Positions 1 to 10,690 of a stretch of DNA of 64,000 nucleotides are shown one piece after another. The notes beneath the pieces were generated by a model. It saw only the letters and a program-made list of their open reading frames with translations, did not search any database and was not told the DNA's origin. Position 1 is the first letter of the stretch; each line of letters begins with the position of its first letter. The position numbers were made by a program, and so were the translations under genes. The stretch is from Bin76 sp963665765 (lineage in GTDB: Bacteria; Actinomycetota; Acidimicrobiia; Spongiisociales; ZC4RG35), in contig OY762464.1 in assembly GCA_963665765.1 (NCBI GenBank), forward strand, positions 744,001 through 808,000. The letters are read 5' to 3'.

Positions 1-224
1 CACACTCACTACCTATAGAACCCATCTCGAGCAATGGTTCAATCGATTCGACTCCGGGAAGTGAGCCAAACCCCTGGCCCAGCCAGCAGCCTGCATCCAT
101 CCGAGAAGAAACCCAACCGCTACGCCGAACGCCACGCGGTGGTCTTGAAGCATTTCCACCGATGGCAGCAAAGCCGAGACACGCCGTATTCCCCTGTAGG
201 GATTGAGGAAGGTCGGTAGGCTGA
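1..224. other. no supported gene
   Basis: A 61-codon open frame lies at 34-219 on the plus strand. It has no recognisable motif, no clear ribosome binding site and a composition that does not look like a protein family. I see no RNA gene or repeat. It may be the promoter region of the nucleotidyltransferase/HEPN module that follows. Confidence 0.4.
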
Positions 225-230
225 TTGGCT

Positions 231-521
231 ATGGGGCGCCGTAACGATGTTCTGGATAAGCATCGCGAAGCCATTCGCTCGGAGGCACTGCGACATAACG
301 CTCGATGGATAGCACTAGTGGGTTCTGTCGCCCGCGGCGAGGACACTGCCAACAGCGACTACGACTTCCTGGTCGACTTCCTTCCGGGAACGTCTCTTTT
401 CGACATGGCGGGACTACAAATCCAACTCGAAGATCTGCTGGGAACCAAGGTGGACATTGTCAGCGTGGCAGGCATTAAGGATTATTGCCGAGGCATGCTG
501 GCCGATGCTGTTCCTCTGTGA
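231..521 (+). CDS. mntA: MntA-like minimal nucleotidyltransferase antitoxin
   Basis: Minimal nucleotidyltransferase of 96 residues, the length usual for MntA antitoxins. The active-site pattern GS-x10-DxD is intact near residues 32-45 (GSVARGEDTANSDYD), followed by a third acidic position in VDIVSV. In the characterised HepT/MntA family this protein adds AMP units to a tyrosine of the HEPN toxin and so silences it. An ATG at 231 is preferred over a TTG at 225. The stop TGA overlaps the GTG start of the HEPN gene as GTGA at 518-521, so the two are translationally coupled. The family assignment rests on the motif and on the neighbouring HEPN gene. Confidence 0.88.
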   Translation: MGRRNDVLDKHREAIRSEALRHNARWIALVGSVARGEDTANSDYDFLVDFLPGTSLFDMAGLQIQLEDLLGTKVDIVSVAGIKDYCRGMLADAVPL

Positions 522-871
522 GTCGAACAGACGAGCAACTGGTTGCTGACATTTTGGAGGCTTCCCGCAAGTTGGCAGAGATCGTCTCGAAGGGCCGATC
601 CCACTTCGACAAGAACTGGATAGCTCGAAGCGCCGCGGAGAGACAACTGGAAATTATCGGCACAGCGGCAGCCAATCTGTCAGACCAGATAAGAAAACTC
701 AAGCCCGATCTGCCTGTAAGTAAGGCCAAGGCCATGCGAAACTTCATCTCACACGAATACTTCAATGTCGATATGGACATCCTGTGGATCACAATATCCT
801 CAAGCGTTCCTCAATTTGTGCAGTTGGTGACCGAAGGCTCCCCGGCTGAGCCAATCCTTGACGGAAAATAA
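518..871 (+). CDS. hepT: HepT-like HEPN ribonuclease toxin (DUF86)
   Basis: A 117-residue all-helical HEPN protein with the RX4HXY signature as RNFISHEY near residues 83-90, the catalytic and AMPylation motif of HepT toxins. The likely start is the GTG at 518, which overlaps the antitoxin stop. Known HepT proteins cleave RNA or tRNA ends until the paired nucleotidyltransferase modifies the Tyr. The gene stops at 871, and a large PLD/SNF2 helicase begins three bases later, so all three genes look like one operon. That suggests the toxin pair guards, or acts with, a defence helicase (inference). Confidence 0.87.
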   Translation: MSRTDEQLVADILEASRKLAEIVSKGRSHFDKNWIARSAAERQLEIIGTAAANLSDQIRKLKPDLPVSKAKAMRNFISHEYFNVDMDILWITISSSVPQFVQLVTEGSPAEPILDGK

Positions 872-874
872 CCT

Positions 875-3800
875 GTGACCCCCGATCCCAAGCCGGAGCT
901 GGTCACCAATCGGGACGGGGAGACGGTTGCCGAGGCGCTTTCGGGTTTCATCACCCACGCGGCCACCGATTTCGTAGGAGGCGCTCACCTCGATATAGCC
1001 ACCGCCTATTTCAACCTGGGCGGTTACGCGCTGCTGGCCGACGCCTTGGACCAGGTCGCCGGAGTGCGCCTGCTGCTGGGCGCCGAACCAACCCCGCCCG
1101 AGCGACGTCAACGCATCCTTGGCAAAGAGTCGGTGCACCCCGAGCGGGCGGCCCGCGGTCGGATGAGCCTGGCCCTGCAAGGCCATCAAAAGGCCTTGGC
1201 CGTGGACCGTGACCTGCTGGGATTCACACAAAAGACCGATGCGACCTCCCGGCGGCTGGTGGAGTGGCTCCGGTCGGGCAAGGTCCAAGTGCGCCGTTTG
1301 GAGGGCCGGTTCCTGCACGGAAAGGCCTTCTTGGTAAGCGATTTTTCCCTCGGTGTGGTGGCCGGTTCGTCGAACTTCACCCGTGCCGGATTGACCACCA
1401 ACCTGGAGCTCAATCTGGGCAACTACTCGCCCCATGTGGTCGGCCAAGTGCAGGAATGGTTCGATGAGTTGTGGGAAGAGGCTAGGGAATACGATCTGGC
1501 CGAACTGTTTGAAACTCGATTCGAACCCCACTCCCCTCAGCTCATCTACCTGCGGATGCTGTGGGAGCGGTACGCCGCCGAAGTTCAACAAGAAAGCGAA
1601 GAAACCGGCGAGGCTCGGATCCATCTCACATCTTTTCAGCGGGACGGCCTATGGCGGGCACGCCGCATCCTGGACCGCTACAACGGGGTACTGATCGCCG
1701 ACGAGGTGGGGCTGGGCAAGACCTTCCTGGCCGGCGAGTTGATCCGCGAGGCCACCATGGATCGCCGTCAGAAAGTCCTGGTGATCGCTCCCGCCACCCT
1801 CCGAGACGGGCCCTGGCGAGCCTTCCGATCCCAGTTCAACCTGCAGATGGAGATCCGATCCTTCGACGAGATGGCCGGCGACCGCCGTCTCAACCCTCAG
1901 CACGCCACCGGGATCAAACTGAAGGCGTCCTCCATAAACGACTATGCCCTGGTGGTGATCGACGAGGCTCATAATCTGCGCAATCCCAGCACCCAACGGG
2001 CCGAGGCCCTGCGGAAGCTGATGACCGGCTCTCCCCCCAAGAAGCTGGCGCTTCTGACCGCCACCCCGGTCAACAACAGCCTGTGGGATCTCTACTATCA
2101 GCTGGGATACTTTCTGCACAACGACGCCATCTTCGCCCAGTTGGGCATCCGGTCGGTGCGGGAGCGCTTCCACCAGGCGATGGCGCTCGACCCCGACGAC
2201 CTCTCCCCCGAGCACCTGTTCGACGTGCTGGACGCGGTGGCAGTGCGCCGCACCCGCTCGTTCGTAAAACGCTTCTACCCCAACGACACGGTGAAGATCG
2301 GCGGCCGGGACACCACCATCACCTTTCCCACTCCCCGGGTGCGCAAGATCACCTACGACTTGGACGGGGTGCTGCCCGGCTTCTTCGATCGCTTCCAACA
2401 TGCCCTCGACCCTCCTCCGGATACCCCGTCCGACGACCCGGGAGTATTGACGTTGGCCCGCTATCTCCCTTCTCTATACCGCCTGGACAATCACCTGGAC
2501 TCCCATGAGGCCCAACTGGCAGGATTGCTCCGATCGGGCCTATTGAAGCGCTTTGAGTCTTCCCCCCACGCCTTTGCCAACACCTGCGCAACCATGGCCA
2601 ATACCCATGACGCCTTCCTGTCGCTCTTGGAGAACCACGGTCTGGTGGGAAGCGGAGATGCTTTGGTGCAACTGGTGGCCGCCGATTCCGACGAGATCGA
2701 CGGGTTGATTGGTGAGTTGAACGCCGAGTCGGTCCACACCCGGAACGCTTCGGAGTATGACCCCGAGCGACTGGCTCGCCATGTCCGCCAAGACCGCGCG
2801 CTGCTCGCCTCTTTCGCCGCCGAAGCCCGCCGGGTCACCCGCCGAAACGACCCCACATTGGCGGAACTGGTCGATCAGTTGGCCCGGATCGCCGCCCAGG
2901 CCGAGGCGCAGGGCATCGGCGGAACAGACACCACCAACCGGCGCAAGGTGCTGGTCTTCAGCTACTACGCCGACACGGTGGATTGGATATTCGAGCATCT
3001 CTCGGAAGCGACTCGGGCCGATCCCCGGCTGGCGGCCTATCGGGACCGCATCGCCACCTTGAGCGGCCGGGGCAAATCCGGCGACAAGGAGCGGGTGCTG
3101 TGGGGATTCGCCCCTCTCACCACCGATCCCCCCGACGGGGAGGGCCACGACCGGTATGACATCGTGGTGACCACCGATGTGCTGTCCGAAGGAGTCAACC
3201 TGCAGCAGGCCGGGCACATCATCAACTACGATCTGCCCTGGAATCCGATGCGGCTGGTGCAGCGCCATGGTCGGATCGACCGGATCGGATCCCATCACCA
3301 GGAAGTGTTTCTCCACTGCGTCTTTCCCGACGACCGGCTGGATGACCTGCTGGGCCTCGAGGAACGGCTGAACGCCAAGATCAAGCAGGCGGCGGCCAGC
3401 GTGGGGGTGGGATGGATCATGCCCGGTCAAGGCGCCACGGCGGAGATCACCTTCACCGAGACCCGCCAAGAAATCGAACGGCTCCGCCGCGAAGAGGCCA
3501 TCCTGTTCGAACGGGGTGGAACCTCCCGGGGAACGCTGTCGGGAGAAGAGTTTCGCCAGGAGTTGCGTCAAGCGTTGGAAGATCCCCATCTGGCCTCCCG
3601 GATCGAGCAGCTTCCCTGGGGATCGGGCTCAGGAATGGCGGTGCGTTCCGGAGACCGGCCCGGCTACGTGTTCTGCGCCCGGGTGGCGGACACCCCCCAA
3701 CCCAAGTTCCGGTTCGTGGAAAGCCCCTCTCCCACTTTTGGCACCAACGGCGCCCGACCCTGGCTGCCTTCCGAAACTCTGCCGGGCGAAGCCCCGACTA

Positions 3801-4333
3801 TCCCAACCTCGGCGATTGAACAACGCCGAGTCCGAGTGGAGGACAACACCCTGGCCTGTCTGGATCGAGCCCGTCCCGCCGACGGCTTCGACACTCCCCG
3901 CACCTTGGACGACGACACCTACCGGGGCGCCTTCCCGGCATGGCAGGTGGCCCGGGACGACATCGTGGAGAAGTGGAACTTTCTGGCCGACAAAGCCAAC
4001 CTGGAACCCAAAGTTCCCCGGGCGCTCCGCCGGGCCGCCCAGGTGATGCTCACCACTCCTCCCAGCGGTATCACCCAGGAAAGGATCGACCGGGCGGTGG
4101 ATACCCTCCAGGCCCCCTATCCCGAACGGACCGTCCGCGCCTTCCGCGCCGCCCTGGCCTCATCCACCGATCCCACCCGACAGGCTCGGCGTATCCTGGA
4201 AACGATCGACTCTCTGGGCCTCCAGCCCTACATAGCACCCCAGCCACTTGACGAAATCACCGCCGATGACGTTCATCCGGTGTGCTGGCTGGCCCTCACT
4301 CAGCCGGTCACAGATGTGGGGAATGTGACATAG
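875..4333 (+). CDS. phospholipase D-like domain / SNF2-type helicase
   Basis: A 1152-residue two-part protein. The N-terminal ~200 residues are a PLD-like domain with HGK followed by a GSSNFT element near residues 148-170, a single HKD-type half-site. From about residue 240 comes a superfamily 2 SNF2/RapA-like helicase. It has Walker A ADEVGLGKT near 275, Walker B/DEAH as VIDEAH near 362, and the C-terminal lobe with VTTDVLSEGVNLQ and the arginine-finger motif QRHGRIDRIG near 795. It starts with GTG three bases after hepT. PLD-SNF2 proteins of this build are common in bacterial defence islands and resemble the DISARM DrmD helicase class, but no other DISARM gene is present here. Function in nucleic-acid surveillance is inferred. 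Confidence 0.85.
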   Translation: MTPDPKPELVTNRDGETVAEALSGFITHAATDFVGGAHLDIATAYFNLGGYALLADALDQVAGVRLLLGAEPTPPERRQRILGKESVHPERAARGRMSLALQGHQKALAVDRDLLGFTQKTDATSRRLVEWLRSGKVQVRRLEGRFLHGKAFLVSDFSLGVVAGSSNFTRAGLTTNLELNLGNYSPHVVGQVQEWFDELWEEAREYDLAELFETRFEPHSPQLIYLRMLWERYAAEVQQESEETGEARIHLTSFQRDGLWRARRILDRYNGVLIADEVGLGKTFLAGELIREATMDRRQKVLVIAPATLRDGPWRAFRSQFNLQMEIRSFDEMAGDRRLNPQHATGIKLKASSINDYALVVIDEAHNLRNPSTQRAEALRKLMTGSPPKKLALLTATPVNNSLWDLYYQLGYFLHNDAIFAQLGIRSVRERFHQAMALDPDDLSPEHLFDVLDAVAVRRTRSFVKRFYPNDTVKIGGRDTTITFPTPRVRKITYDLDGVLPGFFDRFQHALDPPPDTPSDDPGVLTLARYLPSLYRLDNHLDSHEAQLAGLLRSGLLKRFESSPHAFANTCATMANTHDAFLSLLENHGLVGSGDALVQLVAADSDEIDGLIGELNAESVHTRNASEYDPERLARHVRQDRALLASFAAEARRVTRRNDPTLAELVDQLARIAAQAEAQGIGGTDTTNRRKVLVFSYYADTVDWIFEHLSEATRADPRLAAYRDRIATLSGRGKSGDKERVLWGFAPLTTDPPDGEGHDRYDIVVTTDVLSEGVNLQQAGHIINYDLPWNPMRLVQRHGRIDRIGSHHQEVFLHCVFPDDRLDDLLGLEERLNAKIKQAAASVGVGWIMPGQGATAEITFTETRQEIERLRREEAILFERGGTSRGTLSGEEFRQELRQALEDPHLASRIEQLPWGSGSGMAVRSGDRPGYVFCARVADTPQPKFRFVESPSPTFGTNGARPWLPSETLPGEAPTIPTSAIEQRRVRVEDNTLACLDRARPADGFDTPRTLDDDTYRGAFPAWQVARDDIVEKWNFLADKANLEPKVPRALRRAAQVMLTTPPSGITQERIDRAVDTLQAPYPERTVRAFRAALASSTDPTRQARRILETIDSLGLQPYIAPQPLDEITADDVHPVCWLALTQPVTDVGNVT

Positions 4334-4430
4334 CAGATCCCATCCGGTGGTCGCCCGGTTTGCGTCCCGAGCCCAAGCGCCCACTTCGTGAGTGGATCAA
4401 ACCCCCGCCAAGACTGCTACCGTTTTCCCT

Positions 4431-5003
4431 ATGGCGGACCGCGAGAACTTCCAAGGGGACGTAACCGAGCTGATACCCCAGCTCTACGGAATGGCGCTCC
4501 GCCTGGCGCGGAACCGACACGACGCCGAGGACTTGGTGCAGGATGCCCTGTTGCGGGCCTACCGTGGCTATCACACCTTCCAGGCGGGGACCAATCTCCG
4601 GGCATGGCTGTTCCGCATACTCACCAACACTTTTATCAACGAATACCGGCGGCGTTCCCGTCGTCCCCGGGAAACGGAACTGGACGAAGGCGGGGAGGCC
4701 ACCCCCTATCGGCTGAACGCCTATGAACAGGTCCGTTCCTGGTCACAAGATCCCGAAGACCACCTGATCGAGCAGATCTTCGAGTCCGACATCGTGGAGG
4801 CCATGGAGAACCTTCCGGTGATCTATCGCATCCCGGTGTTGCTGGCCGACGTGGAGGGGTTGTCGTACAAGGAGATCGCTCAAACTCTCGATCTTCCCAT
4901 GGGCACCGTCATGTCACGACTGCATCGGGGAAGAAATGCCCTCCGAAAAGCGTTGTGGGAGTATGCGAGCAAGCGGGGACTGACCCCAACGGAGGTTCCG
5001 TAA
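4431..5003 (+). CDS. sigR: ECF RNA polymerase sigma factor, SigR/SigH type
   Basis: ECF sigma factor of 190 residues. Region 2 contains RNRHDAEDLVQDALLRAY and region 4 contains the helix-turn-helix YKEIAQTLDLPMGTVMSR. This is the ECF group that controls the thiol-oxidative stress response in actinobacteria. I prefer ATG 4431 over the upstream ATG 4392: the sequence TACCGT at 4418-4423 sits 7 nt before it, suggesting a leaderless transcript. The stop overlaps the next ATG (TAATG at 5001-5005), coupling it to a zinc anti-sigma factor as in sigR-rsrA operons. Confidence 0.9.
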   Translation: MADRENFQGDVTELIPQLYGMALRLARNRHDAEDLVQDALLRAYRGYHTFQAGTNLRAWLFRILTNTFINEYRRRSRRPRETELDEGGEATPYRLNAYEQVRSWSQDPEDHLIEQIFESDIVEAMENLPVIYRIPVLLADVEGLSYKEIAQTLDLPMGTVMSRLHRGRNALRKALWEYASKRGLTPTEVP

Positions 5004-5251
5004 TGTCCAGAGAATGCCGTCAGGTTGTCACCCACTTGTACAGTTATGTCGATGGCGAGTTGGAAATCGAGACCGCCCACCGGCTGGTGCAGCACTTCGA
5101 ATACTGTCCACCCTGTAAGAACATAGAAATCGTGGAGCGTCGCCTCCGCTACACCATCAGGCACCACCTCATCGAGGAGGTGCCTGAAGTCTTTATGGAG
5201 CGACTTAGGGGCAGGCTGGCCCAAGAGACCCGACACCTAGGTTTCCGATAA
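5003..5251 (+). CDS. rsrA: RsrA-like zinc-binding anti-sigma factor
   Basis: An 82-residue protein with the ZAS-family arrangement: Cys5 near the N-terminus and HFEYCPPC (H-x3-C-x2-C) at about residues 33-40. In RsrA the two redox Cys and His bind zinc, and oxidation releases the sigma factor. The start ATG overlaps the stop of the sigma gene. The pairing supports a disulfide-stress regulon, probably tied to mycothiol; an inositol-1-phosphate synthase that could feed mycothiol is at 16 kb. Confidence 0.86.
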   Translation: MSRECRQVVTHLYSYVDGELEIETAHRLVQHFEYCPPCKNIEIVERRLRYTIRHHLIEEVPEVFMERLRGRLAQETRHLGFR

Positions 5252-5265
5252 GAGCCTGGTAACCT

Positions 5266-5547
5266 GTGAAGCCCATGAACAGGCGAAGGTGGGTGCTGAC
5301 GGCCTCCGTGGCGGCGGTGCTGGTGGGAATCGCTTTCCCCGCCCTGGCCCAGGAATCACCGGAGGAACCCCCTGAAATCGTTCCGGCAGTGGTGGTGGAA
5401 GAAACCGCCCCCGCCGAGGTCATACCCGACTGGACATACCGCTATCTGGTTCCCACTTGCCTGGCTCTGGCGCTGATCTTCTGCTTCGTCACGGTGGTGC
5501 TCTACTTCACCAGGGTGGTCAGATCCCGCTACAAATCAGTTGGTTGA
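5266..5547 (+). CDS. small secreted/membrane protein of unknown function
   Basis: A 93-residue protein (GTG 5266 or ATG 5275) with a cleavable-looking signal peptide ending in FPALAQ. An acidic, proline-rich stretch follows, then one transmembrane helix (about residues 61-83) and a short basic tail. The likely topology is a short outside domain with the C-terminus in the cytoplasm. It overlaps the beginning of tilS by a few bases. I do not recognise a family. Confidence 0.6.
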   Translation: MKPMNRRRWVLTASVAAVLVGIAFPALAQESPEEPPEIVPAVVVEETAPAEVIPDWTYRYLVPTCLALALIFCFVTVVLYFTRVVRSRYKSVG

Positions 5548-6527
5548 AACCCCCCTCCGCCCCCGCGGCTTTGGATAGGAACGGCGAATCGCTCGCCCGC
5601 ACCCGTCGGTTGGACCAACTCACCTCCACCATCCTCGCTCGAGTCGAGATTCCCCGCGGGCCCCTGGTCATCGCTCTTTCCGGAGGCGCCGACTCGGCAG
5701 CGGCTGCTTGGCTTGTGACCCGCACCGATCGGGTTGGCCGGGCGCTGCATATCAACCACTGTCTCCCCGATTCCGGTCGCCTGGCCGAAGCCGCCCTGGC
5801 TATCTCCCGACGCCTCCATCTGGAGTTGACCGAAGTGTCGGTGGAAGAGCCCAACCACCAGTCGGAACAGGCTCTGCGCGCCGCCCGCTACCGAGCTTTC
5901 GCCCGAGCCTCGACCTCCGATGAGACGGTGATAACCGCCCACACCGCCGACGATCAGGCCGAGACGGTGCTGCACAACCTGCTGCGGGGCGCCGGCCTCG
6001 ACGGTCTGGCCGGAATACCCTCCCGCCGCGGTCGGTTCCATCGCCCGCTGCTGGGAGTGTGGCGCTCCGAGACCCGGGAACTGGCCACTCTGGCCGGGCT
6101 TCCCTGGGAGGACGATCCCCAAAACGATGACCCCCGATACCTTCGCAACCGGCTCAGGCGGCGCCTGATTCCCCAACTGGAGGGGGAATACCAGCCCAGA
6201 TTGCGGGAGGGTCTGGTGAGGCTGTCGGAATTGGCCTCCGCCGATCTGGCCTACCTGGAGAAAGTAGCCGCCCAAACCCGGGTGGGTGTCTCGCCCGATG
6301 GTTGGCCGGAGATTTCCTGCTCCGATCTGGCGGCCCTTCCCCCGCCCATCTCCTCCCGGGTGGTGCGCCGGGCTCTGCGACTGCTGCGGGGGCCTCATGC
6401 CGGGGTATCCGCCGAAGTGCAGCGGGTGCTGGAAGTGGCCGGTGGTCAGGCGCCCCGCACCCAACTGGAGGGAGAGGTGACCGCCCTCCGGGCGGGCGAC
6501 CGGTTGCTTTTGACCACGGATGGCTAA
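5544..6527 (+). CDS. tilS: tRNA(Ile)-lysidine synthase
   Basis: TilS attaches lysine to C34 of the AUA-reading tRNA-Ile. The PP-loop ATPase motif LSGGADS is clear at the N-terminus. It is followed by the TilS motif HTADDQAETVLHNLLRGAG and by RNRLRRRLIPQLE. The C-terminal part is short compared with E. coli, as is usual in actinobacteria (about 327 residues). The start is uncertain: TTG 5544 would overlap the upstream stop, and TTG 5571 is an alternative; the frame is open back to 5457 but overlaps the previous gene. The order tilS-hpt-ftsH is the conserved actinobacterial one. Confidence 0.92.
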   Translation: MKPPSAPAALDRNGESLARTRRLDQLTSTILARVEIPRGPLVIALSGGADSAAAAWLVTRTDRVGRALHINHCLPDSGRLAEAALAISRRLHLELTEVSVEEPNHQSEQALRAARYRAFARASTSDETVITAHTADDQAETVLHNLLRGAGLDGLAGIPSRRGRFHRPLLGVWRSETRELATLAGLPWEDDPQNDDPRYLRNRLRRRLIPQLEGEYQPRLREGLVRLSELASADLAYLEKVAAQTRVGVSPDGWPEISCSDLAALPPPISSRVVRRALRLLRGPHAGVSAEVQRVLEVAGGQAPRTQLEGEVTALRAGDRLLLTTDG

Positions 6528-6543
6528 GGTGTAATAGATATCG

Positions 6544-7065
6544 ATGGATTCGATCAAGCCTTTCATCTCGAGCGACCAAATCGCCGACCGGCTGCGGGAC
6601 ATGGGCGAATCGATCACCGCCGACTACGCCGAGCGCGACCTGCTGATAGTGGGCGTGCTGAAGGGCACTTTCATGGTGATGTCCGATTTGGTGCGACAGA
6701 TCAGGCTTCCCGCCCAGTTCGACTATATGGCCGTATCCTCCTATGGCGCCGCCACCAAAACCTCGGGGGTGGTTCGGGTTCTCAAGGACCTCGACCAGGA
6801 GATCGCCGGCCGGCACGTTCTGATCTGCGAAGACATCGTGGATTCGGGACTCACGTTGAATTATCTGATCAAGAGTCTCCGGGTTCGGGGGCCGGCATCT
6901 TTGGAGATCGCCGCCCTTCTCTACAAGGAGGGCATCCAGCGAGCACCGGTTGACGTCAAATACGTGGGCTTTCGGGTCGGCCCCGAATTCGTGGTGGGGT
7001 ATGGCTTGGACTATGACGGTAAATACCGGAATTTGCCCTATGTGGGCATTTTGTCGCAGTCCTAG
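6544..7065 (+). CDS. hpt: hypoxanthine phosphoribosyltransferase
   Basis: Purine salvage enzyme of 173 residues that converts hypoxanthine or guanine plus PRPP to IMP or GMP. The PRPP-binding loop is intact as VLICEDIVDSGLTL, and a GVLKGTFMV loop lies near the N-terminus. Length is normal for the family. A TAATAG box lies 6 nt upstream of the ATG, so it may have its own start inside the tilS-hpt-ftsH cluster. Confidence 0.95.
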   Translation: MDSIKPFISSDQIADRLRDMGESITADYAERDLLIVGVLKGTFMVMSDLVRQIRLPAQFDYMAVSSYGAATKTSGVVRVLKDLDQEIAGRHVLICEDIVDSGLTLNYLIKSLRVRGPASLEIAALLYKEGIQRAPVDVKYVGFRVGPEFVVGYGLDYDGKYRNLPYVGILSQS

Positions 7066-7155
7066 ATAACATTGGGACTAGCGGGAGTTGACCTACCATG
7101 ATTTGCAGTTGCTCCAGCTTCCTGCCCGAACCGATCGCCTCCTAAGGAAACAATT

Positions 7156-9087
<1,932 letters not shown>

Positions 9088-9093
9088 GCGGAC

Positions 9094-9585
9094 ATGCCGG
9101 CCGGCGTACTCCAACCTCGAGGGTTTCGGTGGATTATCACCTCCCGTTTGGCGGTCAGTGAACGGCTGGGAGGACTCGGTGCGGCCCATCGCAAGGTGCG
9201 CCGCCAGCAAGAAGTGCTCTGGTTGCAGAAAGAGGCACAGATCACCGATGTGGTGACCCTGCTGGCCAACAACCAGAACATCAAGGTCTACCAGGAGTCC
9301 GGCTTCATCACACACCAGGTTCCGATCAGTTCGGAAATGGTGGAGAACGAACGTCGCTCGCTGTATGACAAGTTGGCAGAACTGTTGAGCAATCCCCAAA
9401 CCCGGGTTCTGGTGCACCGCGAAATAATCGACGAGGACCTGGGCGGTCTTATGAGCGGCTTCTTGGTGGACAGCGGGCTGGTGACGAGCCCGGTCCAGGC
9501 GGTGACCATCGTCGAGCAGATTCTGGGGCGCCCGCTCGGGGCCCGGGGACGATCTCTGGTTCCCAATTATCTCAGCGGAGAGTGA
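9094..9585 (+). CDS. phosphatase-like protein lacking the catalytic Cys
   Basis: A 163-residue protein. From residue ~75 its layout resembles a tyrosine or dual-specificity phosphatase: a VLVH strand, then a helix with SGFLVDSGLV, then a GRPLGARGR tail. At the place of the usual HCxxGxxR loop it has HREIIDED, so it would be catalytically dead if the relationship is right (inference from pattern only). It lies 6 nt after ftsH, and its stop overlaps the next small gene as GTGA. I cannot name a function; a binding or regulatory role is possible. Confidence 0.5.
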   Translation: MPAGVLQPRGFRWIITSRLAVSERLGGLGAAHRKVRRQQEVLWLQKEAQITDVVTLLANNQNIKVYQESGFITHQVPISSEMVENERRSLYDKLAELLSNPQTRVLVHREIIDEDLGGLMSGFLVDSGLVTSPVQAVTIVEQILGRPLGARGRSLVPNYLSGE

Positions 9586-9794
9586 AAACCTCTTCCGGCT
9601 TGGCAGCGATCGGACCGGGCCGAGCGGGTGGCGCCTTGGCGATCGCCGCCCAGGTGATGGAGAACTGCTTCCGGCCGGCGGACACCGTCTCACCGGCTTG
9701 GGCCCGACAGTATCGAGGGTTGGGACAGATGGCCGACTCCCGTTTCGGCGCCGATGAGGTCGACCGATATCTCGAGTCCCCTCACCGCCCATGA
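9582..9794 (+). CDS. short Rossmann-like ORF, probable remnant
   Basis: A 70-residue frame overlapping both neighbours (GTGA at 9582-9585, ATGA at 9791-9794). It contains a glycine-rich IGPGRAGGAL turn near its N-terminus, typical of a dinucleotide-binding first strand, but the rest of a Rossmann fold is absent. In mycobacteria a DUF2520 Rossmann-like gene sits just before panC, so this may be an in-frame deletion remnant kept as a translational bridge. Whether it makes a folded protein is doubtful. Confidence 0.45.
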   Translation: MKTSSGLAAIGPGRAGGALAIAAQVMENCFRPADTVSPAWARQYRGLGQMADSRFGADEVDRYLESPHRP

Positions 9795-10690
9795 GATTGG
9801 CGCGCAGTTTCGCCGAGGCCCGGGAAGCGGCGCGGCGCGCTTCGGATCGGCGGGAAGGAAAGATAGGGCTGGTCCCCACCATGGGTTTTCTCCACGAAGG
9901 GCATCTGGCTTTGCTGTCCCGGGCCCGTCAGGAATGCGGCGTGTTGATCATGTCCCTCTACGTCAATCCCCGCCAGTTCAACCGGTCCTCGGATTTTGCC
10001 TCCTACCCCGCCGACTTCGACCGCGACCGGAAAATCGCCGCCGACGCCGGGGTGGACGTGCTGTTCGTCCCACCCACCGAAGAGGTGTACCCACCGGGAG
10101 GATCAGTCACCATCGAACCGGGGCCGGTCGCCGAAGACATGGAGGGAAACCATCGTCCGGGTCACTTCCAGGGAGTGGCTTTGGTGGTGGCCAAACTACT
10201 GGCCGGGTTAGGCGCCCACCGTGCCTATTTCGGACGAAAGGACGCCCAACAACTGGCGGTGATCCGCCAGTTGGCCCGCGATCTCTGCATACCTGTCGAG
10301 ATCGTCGGGTGCCCCACCGTACGGGAGGCGGACGGTCTGGCCCTCTCCAGCCGAAACGTTCTGATTCCCTCCGCCCGCCGAGAGGAGGCGCTGGCCATCA
10401 TTCGGGGTCTGGAAAGGGCCGCCCGGGCGGTTGAGGACGGAGAGCGTTCCGCCCACCGGCTGCGCCACCTGGTGACCGGGGCCGCCGAGGTGGACTGGGA
10501 GTACGCCGAGGTGGCCGATCAGCAAGACGCCTCACTTCTCTCCACCCTCGACCGCCCCTCCTTTCTGGCGGTGGCCGCCACGGTGGCCAAAGTGAGACTG
10601 ATCGACAACCTCTTCTTCGACCGGCAGGCCGATGCCTTTCGCGTGGACCGAGGCGTTCGTCTTCGGACCCCTAGTCTTCTGTACCGGTGA
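9791..10690 (+). CDS. panC: pantothenate synthetase
   Basis: Joins pantoate and beta-alanine with ATP to give pantothenate. The HIGH-type signature is PTMGFLHEGH near residues 29-38, with YVNPRQFN and a KMSKS-like ALSSRNV further on. 299 residues, normal length. It overlaps coaX by GTGA, so the first two steps towards CoA from pantoate are coupled. No panD or panB is in the window. Confidence 0.95.
   Translation: MRLARSFAEAREAARRASDRREGKIGLVPTMGFLHEGHLALLSRARQECGVLIMSLYVNPRQFNRSSDFASYPADFDRDRKIAADAGVDVLFVPPTEEVYPPGGSVTIEPGPVAEDMEGNHRPGHFQGVALVVAKLLAGLGAHRAYFGRKDAQQLAVIRQLARDLCIPVEIVGCPTVREADGLALSSRNVLIPSARREEALAIIRGLERAARAVEDGERSAHRLRHLVTGAAEVDWEYAEVADQQDASLLSTLDRPSFLAVAATVAKVRLIDNLFFDRQADAFRVDRGVRLRTPSLLYR

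Noticed and set aside
34..219. 61-codon plus-strand open frame
   Set aside because: No motif, no ribosome binding site and an unprotein-like composition.
875..4333. Complete DISARM system
   Set aside because: Only a DrmD-like helicase type is seen; no methylase, DrmA, DrmB or DrmC gene is next to it.
4318..4348. GGGAAT near 4319 as a SigR-type autoregulatory promoter
   Set aside because: The GTT element is not at the required 16-17 bp spacing; only the box at 4418-4423 is well placed.
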